A stretch of 64,000 nucleotides of DNA from Muribaculaceae bacterium (GTDB lineage Bacteria; Bacteroidota; Bacteroidia; Bacteroidales; Muribaculaceae). Of this stretch, positions 8,633 to 16,506 are shown piece by piece. Where the stretch lies: the NCBI GenBank assembly GCA_023663365.1, contig JAMPHP010000001.1, positions 331,729 to 395,728 of the forward strand, given 5' to 3'. The position numbers and the translations under genes are program-made. The notes under the pieces are model-generated. The model was not told the DNA's origin. It made no database searches and worked only from the letters and a program-made list of their open reading frames with translations. The number at the start of each line of letters is the position of its first letter. The stretch's first letter is position 1.

Positions 8633-9124
8633 TTACGGATAGAAAACAAGACCGACCTGCTCAATGTTCGGCAGGGTGTCGACGCGCATTATATGGCGCA
8701 GAGTGAGAGTGTCGCCGCGGTGGAGCGTGAAGCCGGAGGCAATAGTGTCGGTAATCTGGACCGACGGGCCGGAGCCATGACCACGCCACCGCCCATATAC
8801 GTCGGCAAGGACAAGGTTGATGGTGTCGCGGCACACGGTGGAGTCGGTGTCGGGATATGCGAGCTCAAGCCATAGGTTGCTGTACTCGTATGCGTCGGTG
8901 TGGCGCACCGAGAGCATCAGGGTGCCGCCGCGGGCCACACTGTCGCGGAGGGTGTCGACGGTGAGCTGTGCCGGGGCGGCATACTCCCACTGCTGGTGCG
9001 GAAAGGTGACGAAAGCGCTGAAGTAATTGTCGTCGCCGTTGCCTCTTGAGCCGGTTATGCCGCAGGAAGCAAGCAAGGCTGCTCCTGCGGCAAGCGCGGA
9101 TATTCTGTTGACAATCTTATTCAT
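8633..9124 (-). CDS. gldH: Gliding-motility lipoprotein GldH homologue
   Basis: A 163-aa lipoprotein with lipobox LLASC (Cys ~21) and a body of beta-rich sequence (AFVTFPHQQWEYAAPAQ, LWLELAYPDTDSTVCRDTINL, DVYGRWRGHGSG, FTLHRGDTLTLRHIMR). This pattern and its position directly after the PSP1/RicT gene fit the GldH family, found in gliding Bacteroidetes but also kept in non-motile Bacteroidales. The start ATG at 9124 overlaps the ricT stop by 8 nt; a longer frame upstream only reads ricT out of frame. Its role outside gliding species is not established. The neighbourhood gives no other motility gene. Confidence 0.8.
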   Translation of the reverse strand: MNKIVNRISALAAGAALLASCGITGSRGNGDDNYFSAFVTFPHQQWEYAAPAQLTVDTLRDSVARGGTLMLSVRHTDAYEYSNLWLELAYPDTDSTVCRDTINLVLADVYGRWRGHGSGPSVQITDTIASGFTLHRGDTLTLRHIMRVDTLPNIEQVGLVFYP

Positions 9125-10430
9125 TGGGCTTGGCATCGTTTGGCTTGCCGGGGCCTTTGCCTCCGGGGCGGCGGTTGCGCGGCCTGCGCGGCTGCTGGCG
9201 CTCCGGCCTCTCCGATTTCTCGGGCCTCTCCGATTTCTCGGGCTTGTCCGACCTGTCGGACTTGTCAGACTTGTCGGACCGATCCGACCGGTCTGACCTT
9301 TCCGGCCTCTCGGCCCTTTCGGGCTTCTTCTGCTGCGGTTTCTTCTTGCGCTTCTTTTTCTTGTCGAAGCGTGTGAGGTCATCGTCCTCGGCCAGGATAT
9401 CGCCAAACTCCGATCGCTGCGGCTTCTTCTCCTCACCATCGGGAGCGAGCGTGAGGGGCTTCTCACCGGCCTTGTTCATGGCTATGATGTCGAACACGCG
9501 GTCGGCCGAGATGGTGACAAGGTTTGCCGCCATGTTCTTGTCGGAGGAGTAGGTGACGGTGCGGTTGAAGATGTCGCTCTTGAAGAAGTACCAGGTGCTG
9601 TCGGCGGTCTCAAGACGGGCATCGCGCGGAGGCATCTTCTTGGCGGCTTCCATATAGGCGTCGACCTCGAAGTTGAGGCAGCACTTGAGCTTTGCACACT
9701 GCCCGGCGAGCTTCTGCGGGTTGAGCGATATATCCTGGTAGCGGGCGGCACTGGTAGCCACCGACACGAAGTTGGTCATCCACAGCGAGCAGCACAACGG
9801 GCGGCCACAGGGGCCTATGCCGCCTATGCGGCCTGCTTCCTGGCGGGCTCCGATCTGCTTCATCTCTATGCGCACCTTGAAAGTCTCGGCAAGCACTTTG
9901 ATGAGCTGGCGGAAGTCGACGCGCTCGTCGGCGATATAGTAGAAGATGGCCTTGTTGCCATCGCCCTGGTACTCTACATCGCCGATTTTCATGTTGAGCT
10001 TGAGCTCGTCGGCTATGCGGCGGGCGCGTATCATAGTGTCGTCCTCGCGGGCCTTGGCTTCCTCGTACTTCTCTATGTCGGCGGGCTTGGCGAGGCGGAA
10101 CACACGCTTGATGTCGGCTATGCTGCCGTTGCGGCCCAGCGAGCGGCGCATACGCAGCTCTGCCAGCGCGCCGGTGAGGGTGATGGTGCCGATGTCGTGG
10201 CCGGGCGCGGCCTCCACGGCCACCATGTCGCCACTCTCAAGGGGCAGGTTGGTGGTATTGCGGTAGTAGCCTTTGCGGGTGTTCTTGAACTGCACCTCCA
10301 CATACTCACCGGCGGCATATCCACCGGGAATATCCTCGAGCCAGTTGAAGCTGTGCAGCTTACGCCGGCGGCAATCGCCGGCATCGCTGCGCCCCGGGGC
10401 TTTATTATCGTTTTTATCGGCCATGGTCAC
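9117..10430 (-). CDS. ricT: PSP1/RicT family protein with charged repetitive tail
   Basis: A 437-aa protein with a PSP1 domain (residues ~45-300). The conserved Cys set of RicT is present in [14 protein letters not shown] and [20 protein letters not shown]; in Bacillus, RicT with RicA/RicF binds iron-sulfur clusters and affects RNase Y. Here the gene directly follows rny with an ATGA overlap, supporting a functional link to RNA decay. The last ~90 residues are a low-complexity Lys/Arg/Ser/Asp/Pro tail with repeated [15 protein letters not shown] units, probably disordered and RNA-binding (inference). RicA and RicF are not in the window. Confidence 0.88.
   Translation of the reverse strand: MTMADKNDNKAPGRSDAGDCRRRKLHSFNWLEDIPGGYAAGEYVEVQFKNTRKGYYRNTTNLPLESGDMVAVEAAPGHDIGTITLTGALAELRMRRSLGRNGSIADIKRVFRLAKPADIEKYEEAKAREDDTMIRARRIADELKLNMKIGDVEYQGDGNKAIFYYIADERVDFRQLIKVLAETFKVRIEMKQIGARQEAGRIGGIGPCGRPLCCSLWMTNFVSVATSAARYQDISLNPQKLAGQCAKLKCCLNFEVDAYMEAAKKMPPRDARLETADSTWYFFKSDIFNRTVTYSSDKNMAANLVTISADRVFDIIAMNKAGEKPLTLAPDGEEKKPQRSEFGDILAEDDDLTRFDKKKKRKKKPQQKKPERAERPERSDRSDRSDKSDKSDRSDKPEKSERPEKSERPERQQPRRPRNRRPGGKGPGKPNDAKPNE
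9210..9310. repeat. Short tandem coding repeats in the RicT tail
   Basis: Near-repeats of 9-12 bp built on TCCGA/TCGGACCTG/TTGTCGGAC encode the Ser-Asp-Arg/Lys units of the RicT C-terminus. The repeats are imperfect, suggesting old expansion with codon drift. Copy number could vary between strains. Confidence 0.7.
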
Positions 10431-11968
10431 TTGGCGAAACTTACTGAGCGAGTCTCACGGATCACGGTAATCTTCACCTGGCCGGGATATGTCATCTCAT
10501 CCTGGATGCGACGAGCGATTTCCGATGAGAGCTTTTCGGTCTCGGCATCGTCGATTTTGTCGGCACCGACAATCACACGCAGCTCACGGCCGGCCTGAAT
10601 GGCGTAGGTCTTGACCACGCCGGGGTAGCTCATGGCGAGCTGCTCGAGGTCGTTGAGGCGCTTGATATATGCCTCTACGATTTCGCGGCGTGCGCCGGGA
10701 CGTGCGCCCGAGATGGCGTCGCACACCTGCACGATGGGGGCAAGGAGCGATGTCTGCTCCACTTCGTCGTGGTGCGCACCGATGGCATTGCATATCTCGG
10801 GCTTTTCCTTGTACTTCTCGGCGAGCTTCATGCCAAGGAGTGCGTGGGGGAGTTCGGGCTCCTCATCGGGCACTTTGCCTATATCGTGGAGCAGGCCGGC
10901 ACGGCGTGCCTTCTTGGGGTTGAGGCCGAGCTCCGAAGCCATCACGGCGCAGAGGTTTGCGGTCTCGCGGGAGTGCTGGAGCAGGTTCTGGCCGTAGCTG
11001 GAGCGGTATTTCATCTTGCCCACCATGCGGATGAGCTCGGGGTGCAGACCGTGGATACCGAGGTCGATAGCGGTGCGCTGGCCGGTCTCTACGATTTCCT
11101 GGTCGAGCTGCTTGCGCACTTTGGTCACGACTTCCTCGATGCGCGCGGGGTGAATACGTCCGTCGGCCACGAGCTGATGCAGTGCCAGGCGTGCCACTTC
11201 GCGGCGCACGGGGTCGAAGCTCGAGAGCACGATGGCCTCGGGGGTATCGTCGACGATGATTTCGATGCCGGTTGCGGCCTCGAGGGCGCGGATATTGCGG
11301 CCTTCACGGCCGATGATGCGACCCTTGATTTCGTCGGAGTCGATGTGGAATACGGTCACGGAGTTCTCGATGGCGGTTTCGGTGGCCACACGCTGTATCG
11401 ACTGCACCACGATGCGCTTCGCTTCCTTGTTGGCGGTGAGCTTGGCATCGTCCATGATGTCGTTGATATAGGAAGCTGCCGCTGTCTTGGCCTCATCCTT
11501 GAGGCTTTCGATGAGCTTTTCTTTAGCCTCGGCAGAGGAAAGACCCGAGATGTGCTCGAGCAGGTCCTGAGCCTGACGGTGCATCTCATCGAGGCGGCTC
11601 TGGCGCTCGTTGATTACATTCTGCTGTGCTTCAAGGTTCTGGCGGGTGTTGTCGAGTTCGTTGCGTGTGCGCTGGTTCTCGCTCTGCTGCTGGTTGAGCT
11701 GGAGTTCGCGCTGCTTCATCTTGGCTTCTGTCGACTGGAGCTTCGACATGCGCTGGCTTGCCTGCTTCTCGGCATCGGAAGTGATTTTGAGAGCTTCCTC
11801 ACGGCCTTCGAGCACCTTGTCGCGCTTGAGGTCTTCGGCTTCACGCTCAGCCTCGGCGATAATCAATGCAGCCCGTGAGCGGGCGTTCTTGCGCTGCAAG
11901 GTGAGGGTGACGCCTGCCGCTAATGCTGCTGCAATCACGGCGATTGCGATGTAGATAAGGATAGTCAT
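10427..11968 (-). CDS. rny: Ribonuclease Y
   Basis: RNase Y is a membrane-anchored endoribonuclease that initiates mRNA decay. The 513-aa protein begins with one membrane segment ([20 protein letters not shown]). A long coiled coil (~25-200, rich in Glu/Arg/Gln) follows, then a KH domain (~205-270) with [15 protein letters not shown], and an HD domain with [12 protein letters not shown] and [11 protein letters not shown]. Length and domain order match the family. Its stop overlaps the ricT start as ATGA. A structured non-coding stretch with a terminator-like hairpin separates it from zapA. Confidence 0.96.
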   Translation of the reverse strand: MTILIYIAIAVIAAALAAGVTLTLQRKNARSRAALIIAEAEREAEDLKRDKVLEGREEALKITSDAEKQASQRMSKLQSTEAKMKQRELQLNQQQSENQRTRNELDNTRQNLEAQQNVINERQSRLDEMHRQAQDLLEHISGLSSAEAKEKLIESLKDEAKTAAASYINDIMDDAKLTANKEAKRIVVQSIQRVATETAIENSVTVFHIDSDEIKGRIIGREGRNIRALEAATGIEIIVDDTPEAIVLSSFDPVRREVARLALHQLVADGRIHPARIEEVVTKVRKQLDQEIVETGQRTAIDLGIHGLHPELIRMVGKMKYRSSYGQNLLQHSRETANLCAVMASELGLNPKKARRAGLLHDIGKVPDEEPELPHALLGMKLAEKYKEKPEICNAIGAHHDEVEQTSLLAPIVQVCDAISGARPGARREIVEAYIKRLNDLEQLAMSYPGVVKTYAIQAGRELRVIVGADKIDDAETEKLSSEIARRIQDEMTYPGQVKITVIRETRSVSFAK

Positions 11969-11990
11969 ATATTGCTATTGCTACATGATT

Positions 11991-12049
11991 AAAAAAAAAG
12001 CACTTCGCAGCCACGTGAGCACCCTGCGCGGGTGCGGGCTTGAAAGTGC
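11991..12049 (-). terminator. Intrinsic terminator ahead of rny
   Basis: A stem with outer pairs GCACTT/AAGTGC and inner pairs GCACCC/GGGTGC is followed by nine T on the minus strand. It could end the zapB-zapA(-RNA) transcript or attenuate transcription into rny. Confidence 0.65.
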
Positions 12050-12141
12050 GGTTAAAAAAATCTCGGGCGCGGATCATCGCGGCACCGTGTGAGCTTGACA
12101 AAAGAGCTGTCCCTGTCGGTTTCGGCGTAGAGGCCACGCTT
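11991..12141 (-). ncRNA. ssrS: Candidate structured RNA between zapA and rny (6S RNA candidate)
   Basis: The ~150 bp between the zapA stop and the rny start have no ORF of their own but strong structure on the minus strand. There is a GCGU/ACGC hairpin near the 5' side, a CGCG/CGCG hairpin in the middle, and at the 3' end a long stem closed by GCACTT/AAGTGC (12049-12044 with 12005-12000) enclosing GCACCC/GGGTGC. Nine T residues (11999-11991) follow, a classic intrinsic terminator. In proteobacteria 6S RNA lies next to zapA, and I recall the same neighbourhood in Bacteroidales, so 6S RNA is the leading guess. The primary sequence was not matched to a model. Confidence 0.5.
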
Positions 12142-12438
12142 TCAGTCGGTTCCTTTCAAGAGCTCATCTATACGCTCTTCAAAGTCGCGAAGCATGTCGG
12201 CCTGGTTGTTAATCAAATTTGTCTGTCGGTAGAGCATCACAGCGTAGTAAAGCGCAACCTTGGCGATGGCTGCCGACGATGTGTCGGGGTTGGGGCCGAA
12301 GCGAAAGCGCCTGATGTTGCTGTTGATCTGCTCTATGACATGGCGGTAGAACGACTCTTCGTCCTCCCTGACGGGCAGCCTGAAAGGGTCTGCGCCATCT
12401 ATTTTGATTGTAATTCTATGTTCGATCTGCTTGTTCAT
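12142..12438 (-). CDS. zapA: Cell division protein ZapA
   Basis: ZapA binds FtsZ and bundles its filaments. The ~98-aa protein MNKQIEHRITIKIDGADPF carries the beta-strand/helix head typical of ZapA (ITIKIDGADPFRLPV then REDEESFYRHVIEQIN). A C-terminal helix expected to form the coiled-coil dimer (LINNQADMLRDFEERIDELL) follows. ATGs at 12441 and 12438 are both possible, and a longer frame to 12489 lacks family features. It follows the zapB-like gene by about 20 bp, a usual Bacteroidetes arrangement. Confidence 0.88.
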   Translation of the reverse strand: MNKQIEHRITIKIDGADPFRLPVREDEESFYRHVIEQINSNIRRFRFGPNPDTSSAAIAKVALYYAVMLYRQTNLINNQADMLRDFEERIDELLKGTD

Positions 12439-12458
12439 CATGCAGGGAGCGGGTGAAT

Positions 12459-12758
12459 TCAAACTTCTTTCATCAAGTCGGCGACACAAGCGTCGATTTC
12501 CCGCACTAATTCGGAGAGGGTAGCTCGAGCCTCGCGGGCAGTGGCAACGTCGGGAGCTATCGCTGAAGAAATCTTCAGATGCTCGATCTCGATTGCCTGC
12601 TTCTCAATCACAGCATCGCGAGCACGCAGTGCAGCCTGCATGTCCAGCAACTCAGAGCGGAGCCTGGTGTTCTGCTCCTTGAGTGTGTTGAAGCGAGTCA
12701 CGAGCAGCTCGGCCTTATGGCCTATGCGGCTCAGTTGCTCGGCGAGGTCCTTTGCCAT
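12459..12758 (-). CDS. Small coiled-coil protein, ZapB-like
   Basis: A 99-aa protein starting MAKDLAEQLSRIGHKAELLV and running as nearly continuous heptads (LVTRFNTLKEQNTRLRSELL, then ARDAVIEKQAIEIEHLK). It is acidic and lacks membrane segments. The coiled coil and its position directly upstream of zapA suggest a ZapB-type division factor bridging ZapA and the chromosome; this rests on context and shape, not on a diagnostic motif. The promoter at 12776-12806 lies just upstream, so translation starts within ~15-20 nt of the expected transcript start. Longer upstream ORF codons read through other genes and are rejected. Confidence 0.72.
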   Translation of the reverse strand: MAKDLAEQLSRIGHKAELLVTRFNTLKEQNTRLRSELLDMQAALRARDAVIEKQAIEIEHLKISSAIAPDVATAREARATLSELVREIDACVADLMKEV

Positions 12759-12775
12759 TCCATTCCAAATTTTCA

Positions 12776-12806
12776 CAAAAGTATGCAATTTTTTTTTATC
12801 TGCAAA
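12776..12806 (-). promoter_or_regulatory. Promoter for the zapB-like/zapA unit
   Basis: Minus strand TTTG (12806-12803), 19 bp, TACTTTTG (12783-12776). Spacing and both boxes match the Bacteroidales consensus. The ATG at 12758 is 18 bp beyond the -7 box, leaving a very short leader. Confidence 0.65.
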
Positions 12807-12847
12807 AAAAACTTGCACACCGGCATGATTTACACTTAGATTTACAC

Positions 12848-13222
12848 TTAGTCCATAAACACGAAGTAGACCGCAGCGATGAGGCAGGCAAAGGCCGCGA
12901 AGTGGTTCCACTGCAGCGCTTCGCCTTTGAAGAAGAGCACGGTAAAGACCGTGAAGATGATCAGTGTGATGGCTTCCTGGATTACCTTGAGCTGCATGAG
13001 CGAGAAAGCGCCGCCGTTGCCGGCGAATCCTATGCGGTTGGCCGGCACCTGGCAGGAGTACTCGGCCAGTGCTATGCCCCACGAGAGGAGAATCACGGCA
13101 TAGAGAGGTGTGTTGGAGCCTATTATCTTCATCTGCTGGAGCTTGAGGTGGCCGTACCACGCAAAGGTCATGAAGATGTTCGACACCACCAGCAGCGCTA
13201 TAGTGATTATTGCATTTTTCAT
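12848..13222 (-). CDS. DMT-family small membrane protein (DUF486)
   Basis: A 124-aa protein with four predicted membrane helices: NAIITIALLVVSNIFMTFAWY, AVILLSWGIALAEYSCQV, AITLIIFTVFTVLFF and HFAAFACLIAAVYFVFM. The PANRIGFAGNGGAFSLMQLKVIQE loop is the characteristic DUF486 signature. The family belongs to the drug/metabolite transporter fold, but its substrate is unknown. It stands alone between the zapB-like promoter and the ino1 terminator. Confidence 0.85.
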   Translation of the reverse strand: MKNAIITIALLVVSNIFMTFAWYGHLKLQQMKIIGSNTPLYAVILLSWGIALAEYSCQVPANRIGFAGNGGAFSLMQLKVIQEAITLIIFTVFTVLFFKGEALQWNHFAAFACLIAAVYFVFMD

Positions 13223-13250
13223 AAATCAGTGAATAAGATACACCAACAAG

Positions 13251-13280
13251 AAGGCACGCTCGGCGATGCGGGCGTGCCTT
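13251..13280 (-). terminator. Hairpin downstream of ino1
   Basis: A 9-bp perfect stem AAGGCACGC (13251-13259) / GCGTGCCTT (13272-13280) with an 11-nt loop lies between the ino1 stop and the DUF486 start. On the minus strand it is followed by a moderately T-rich stretch (CTTGTTGG), so it is a plausible, not strong, terminator. Confidence 0.5.
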
Positions 13281-13313
13281 CGGTATGATGGTTATGAGTG
13301 GTTGCGGAGGTGC

Positions 13314-14624
13314 TTAGTCGATGAGTTCGTCGGCTTTGTAACCACCCATTTCGCGGATTGCATTCTTGAGCATGACGTACTGCTGGAAGAGGTGGTTGAC
13401 GGGTACCTCATCCTTGAGATAGTCGTGCATGGGGCTCTTGAGGAAGAAGCTGAGGAAGCGCTGGATGCCATAGCGGCCGGCACGGGCAGCAAGGTCGCTC
13501 AGGAGCACGAGGTCGAGGCAGAGGGGAGCTGCCAGGATAGAGTCGCGGCAGAGGAAGTTGATCTTAATCTGCATGGGGTAGCCCATCCAGCCGAAGATGT
13601 CGATGTTGTCCCAGCCTTCCTTGTTGTCGTTGCGCGGGGGATAGTAGTTGATGCGCACCTTGTGGTAGTAGTCGGTGTAGAGGTCGGGCTGCTCTTCGGG
13701 CACGAGGATAGACTCGAGGGTAGAGAGCTTCGACACTTCTTTGGTGCGGAAGTTGGCGGGTTCGTCGAGCACGAGGCCGTCGCGGTTGCCGAGGATGTTG
13801 GTCGAGAACCAGCCCGAGAGGCCGAGGCAGCGGGTGCCGATGATAGGAGCGAAGCCCGATTTAACGAGGGTCTGGCCGGTCTTGAAGTCCTTGCCTGCGA
13901 TAGGCATCTTGGTCTTTTCGGCGAGCTCCCACATGGCGGGGATGTCGACGGTGGTGTTGGGGGCACCCATGATGAAGGGCGCACCTTCTGTGAGGGCTGC
14001 GTAGGCATAGCACATCGAGGGAGCGATATGCTCTTTGTCATCGGCCTTCATTGCGGCCTCGAGTGCTTCGAGAGTGTAGTGTACTTTCTCGTCGACGGGC
14101 ACATATACTTCGGTAGAAGCGGCCCAGAGAACTACCACGCGCTCGCAGCCATGCTCTTTCTTGAAGTTGCGGATGTCTTCGCGGAGCTGCTCAACGAGTT
14201 CCCAGCGAGTACCTTTCTTCACATTGTCGCCGTCGAGGCGCTTTGCGTAGTTGTGGTCGAAAGCGGCGGGCATGGGCTTGATGGCCTCGAGCTCCTCGCG
14301 CACGGGGTTGATGTCTTTTTCCTTAAGAACTTCTGCGTTGACGGCAGCTTCGTAGGCATTTGCGGGGTAAACGTCCCAAGTACCGAATACGATGTCTTTG
14401 AGGTCGGTGATAGGAACGATTTCGTTATATTTGAGGTATTTTTTGTCAGCACCTTCGCCCACACGGATGCGGTCGTACTGTGTCATCGAGCCGACGGGTT
14501 TTGCAAGACCTTTGCGTGCCATGAAGACACCGGTCATGAAAGTGGTTGATACTGCACCGCAGCCAACAACCAGGACGCCGAGCTTGCCGGTAGCCGGCTT
14601 AGCTTTTGTTTCGCTCATTTTCAA
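13314..14624 (-). CDS. ino1: myo-Inositol-1-phosphate synthase
   Basis: This enzyme isomerises glucose-6-phosphate to 1L-myo-inositol-1-phosphate using NAD. The 436-aa protein shows the Rossmann start KLGVLVVGCGAVSTTF, the NTTVDIPAMWELAEKTKMPIAGKDFKTGQT region typical of the family, and NILGNRDGLVLDEPANFRTKE. The C-terminal GWMGYPMQIKINFLCRDSILAAPL carries the catalytic-site Lys region. It is separated by 231 bp from the HAD-phosphatidyltransferase-ATP-grasp operon on the same strand. A -7-like TAAATTTG at 14763-14756 may be its own promoter, though no good -33 box was found. Together with the downstream-pathway neighbours it indicates inositol-lipid synthesis. Confidence 0.93.
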   Translation of the reverse strand: MKMSETKAKPATGKLGVLVVGCGAVSTTFMTGVFMARKGLAKPVGSMTQYDRIRVGEGADKKYLKYNEIVPITDLKDIVFGTWDVYPANAYEAAVNAEVLKEKDINPVREELEAIKPMPAAFDHNYAKRLDGDNVKKGTRWELVEQLREDIRNFKKEHGCERVVVLWAASTEVYVPVDEKVHYTLEALEAAMKADDKEHIAPSMCYAYAALTEGAPFIMGAPNTTVDIPAMWELAEKTKMPIAGKDFKTGQTLVKSGFAPIIGTRCLGLSGWFSTNILGNRDGLVLDEPANFRTKEVSKLSTLESILVPEEQPDLYTDYYHKVRINYYPPRNDNKEGWDNIDIFGWMGYPMQIKINFLCRDSILAAPLCLDLVLLSDLAARAGRYGIQRFLSFFLKSPMHDYLKDEVPVNHLFQQYVMLKNAIREMGGYKADELID

Positions 14625-14855
14625 TTAATTAGGTTAAGTTATTGTACTTATATTATATTCAAGAAACGTGATGCCGAAGCTCCAAAGTGATTATCTTCGG
14701 GCATTAGCGGCGTAAAAGTACTCACATTTTTGTTGCTGTGAAAATTTTCTTAGTGCAAATTTAGTGAAAAATTGCTAATACTTCATAAATAAGAGCCGTT
14801 ATTGTCAAATTTGACTAATATCACAGACCTTTAGACCATCAATAGTTAAAATACG

Positions 14856-15584
14856 CTAATACAGCCCACGAAGTTCGTCGAGCGAATGTATCGTGCCGGG
14901 GCGGTCGACTTCATCGGTGTCGCGGAACCAGGGCTCGCCCTTGATCCATGCCGTGCGGCAGCCTATGCTTTCGGCAGGGATGATGTCTTTGGATAGGCTG
15001 TCGCCCACCACAAGCACTTCTTCGGGCTTCAGGCCGAGAGCCTCGACACCGAGCTCGAATATGCGTGGGTCGGGCTTGCGCACACCCACCACGGCACTTT
15101 CGACGATGGTGCCGAAGTAGCGGCTCAGGCCGAAGTCGGCGAGCACGGCGGCGATATTGCCGTAGAAATTGCTCACCAGCACCATGGGGTAGCGCCCGTA
15201 GAGGTAGTCGAGGGCCGGGCGCGCATCGGCTATACATGTCCGGGCGTGCTCGTAGCAGTACTGAGCTATGTTCTCACCATACTCCGCTATGCAGGCCGGG
15301 TCGACGAGCTTCTTATCGGCAAGATACTCGAGCTCGATGCGTGCCTTGATGCGGAGCATGTCGAGGAAGTTGTGCCCGGGCTTGATGTGCGGATGCCTGG
15401 CAAGCTCACGCTCGGCATATACATAGGCCTCGATGAAGTCGTCGAGCGCGAGCTCGGCCATCGGAAGACGGCTGTAGGCACGGCGAAGAATCACCGCCCA
15501 ATGGTCGCCGCGGCAGTCGATAGTGCCGCCGTAGTCGAATATCACGCCTTTTACGGGCGCGGTGTCATGCTGAGTATTTTCCAT
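14856..15584 (-). CDS. HAD-superfamily hydrolase in the inositol-lipid locus
   Basis: A HAD protein of about 242 aa with motif I KGVIFDYGGTIDCRG, motif II YPMVLVSNFYGN, motif III near VGVRKPDPRIFELGVEAL and motif IV VLVVGDSLSKDIIPAESIGC. The cap is helical (subclass I). Motif I lacks the usual second Asp (DYGGT rather than DxDGT), as in several active YjjG/haloacid-type members. The ATG at 15584 overlaps the phosphatidyltransferase stop by 20 nt. From context it may remove phosphate from inositol-1-phosphate (before lipid transfer) or from phosphatidylinositol-phosphate. Both are inference; the substrate is not visible in the sequence. Confidence 0.82.
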   Translation of the reverse strand: MENTQHDTAPVKGVIFDYGGTIDCRGDHWAVILRRAYSRLPMAELALDDFIEAYVYAERELARHPHIKPGHNFLDMLRIKARIELEYLADKKLVDPACIAEYGENIAQYCYEHARTCIADARPALDYLYGRYPMVLVSNFYGNIAAVLADFGLSRYFGTIVESAVVGVRKPDPRIFELGVEALGLKPEEVLVVGDSLSKDIIPAESIGCRTAWIKGEPWFRDTDEVDRPGTIHSLDELRGLY

Positions 15585-16503
15585 CTTTAAGCTCTTGTGT
15601 GAGGATGCGGCAGAGGCGCTCATGGCGCTTCACCATATATATAAGGAGGATGTTGAGCACCACAAGCTCGAAAGCGAAGTAGAGCCAGGGCATACGCAGG
15701 AAGAGCGATGTGAAGAGGGCTATCGTGCGCCAGTTGAAGGAGAGGATGTTGGTGTACTTCATCAGCGGCAGGCTCAGGCTGCGGAAAGCGTCGCGGAAGC
15801 TCTGCGGGATGCGCCCGTCGGGAAAGCGCTGCTTGAGCTCGCGGCGCAGCTCCTGCATGGCCGGAGTCCAGGCCTCCTGATTGACGGTGTAGTTTGTGTA
15901 GAAGAAGAGTGTGATCTTCTCCCAGAAGTTCTTCGACCAGCTCAGCGATGCGAGGCGCTCCTTGAGCGGAGCGGAAGTGTCGAGCTCGCTGCCTTCCTCA
16001 CCTTTGAGGAAGTAGAGGTGGAACTGGCGGTAATAGTCGGCCATGGCCGCCTGCTTGGCGTGGCAAAGGCCGGTGACCACGGCAATCACCCATATCAGCC
16101 AGGGGCGCTCGGCGAAGAAAGGCGAGGTGGCGTTCTCGCGCAGGCAGATGGCCACATAGATGGTGGCGAACCACACATCGCCCGAAAGACCGTCGAGAAT
16201 ACGGCCTATGCGCGAGTACTGCTTTGTCATGCGGGCGAGCTGGCCGTCGGCGCTGTCGAAAGAGTTGGCCCATATCAGCAGCAACATGCCGGCTACGTTG
16301 ACCCACAGATCGTTGAAGTAGAAAGCGATGCCGGCACCGATGCCGAGGAAAATCGAGGCAATGGTGATGGCATTGGGTGTAACGCCGAGCTTCTTGGCAA
16401 GGCAAGCCCAGGCATAGCCCACGGGGCGGTAGAAAGCGAGGTCGATATGCTCCTCAGTGTCCATCGACTTCAGAGAGTCGCGGTAAGATGAATTCTGCTC
16501 CAT
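15565..16503 (-). CDS. CDP-alcohol phosphatidyltransferase (putative phosphatidylinositol(-phosphate) synthase)
   Basis: A 312-aa integral membrane enzyme with the complete CDP-OH-P motif: DSADGQLAR, then GRILDGLSGD, giving D-x2-DG-x2-AR-x8-G-x3-D-x3-D. Helices include ITIASIFLGIGAGIAFYF, VAGMLLLIWA, WLIWVIAVVTGLC and YFAFELVVLNILLIYMV. The enzyme displaces CMP from CDP-diacylglycerol with an alcohol. Adjacent myo-inositol-phosphate synthase suggests inositol or inositol-phosphate as acceptor. An extra soluble segment of ~100 residues (~165-260) between helices is larger than in short PgsA-type enzymes. It starts just 3 bp after the ATP-grasp stop. Confidence 0.85.
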   Translation of the reverse strand: MEQNSSYRDSLKSMDTEEHIDLAFYRPVGYAWACLAKKLGVTPNAITIASIFLGIGAGIAFYFNDLWVNVAGMLLLIWANSFDSADGQLARMTKQYSRIGRILDGLSGDVWFATIYVAICLRENATSPFFAERPWLIWVIAVVTGLCHAKQAAMADYYRQFHLYFLKGEEGSELDTSAPLKERLASLSWSKNFWEKITLFFYTNYTVNQEAWTPAMQELRRELKQRFPDGRIPQSFRDAFRSLSLPLMKYTNILSFNWRTIALFTSLFLRMPWLYFAFELVVLNILLIYMVKRHERLCRILTQELKDGKYSA

Positions 16504-16506
16504 GCC

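Noticed and set aside
12459..13160. The long form of the zapB-like frame (233 codons)
   Set aside because: The upstream 130 codons are antisense-like Arg/His-rich sequence overlapping the DUF486 gene; the ATG at 12758 follows a consensus promoter and begins the coiled coil.
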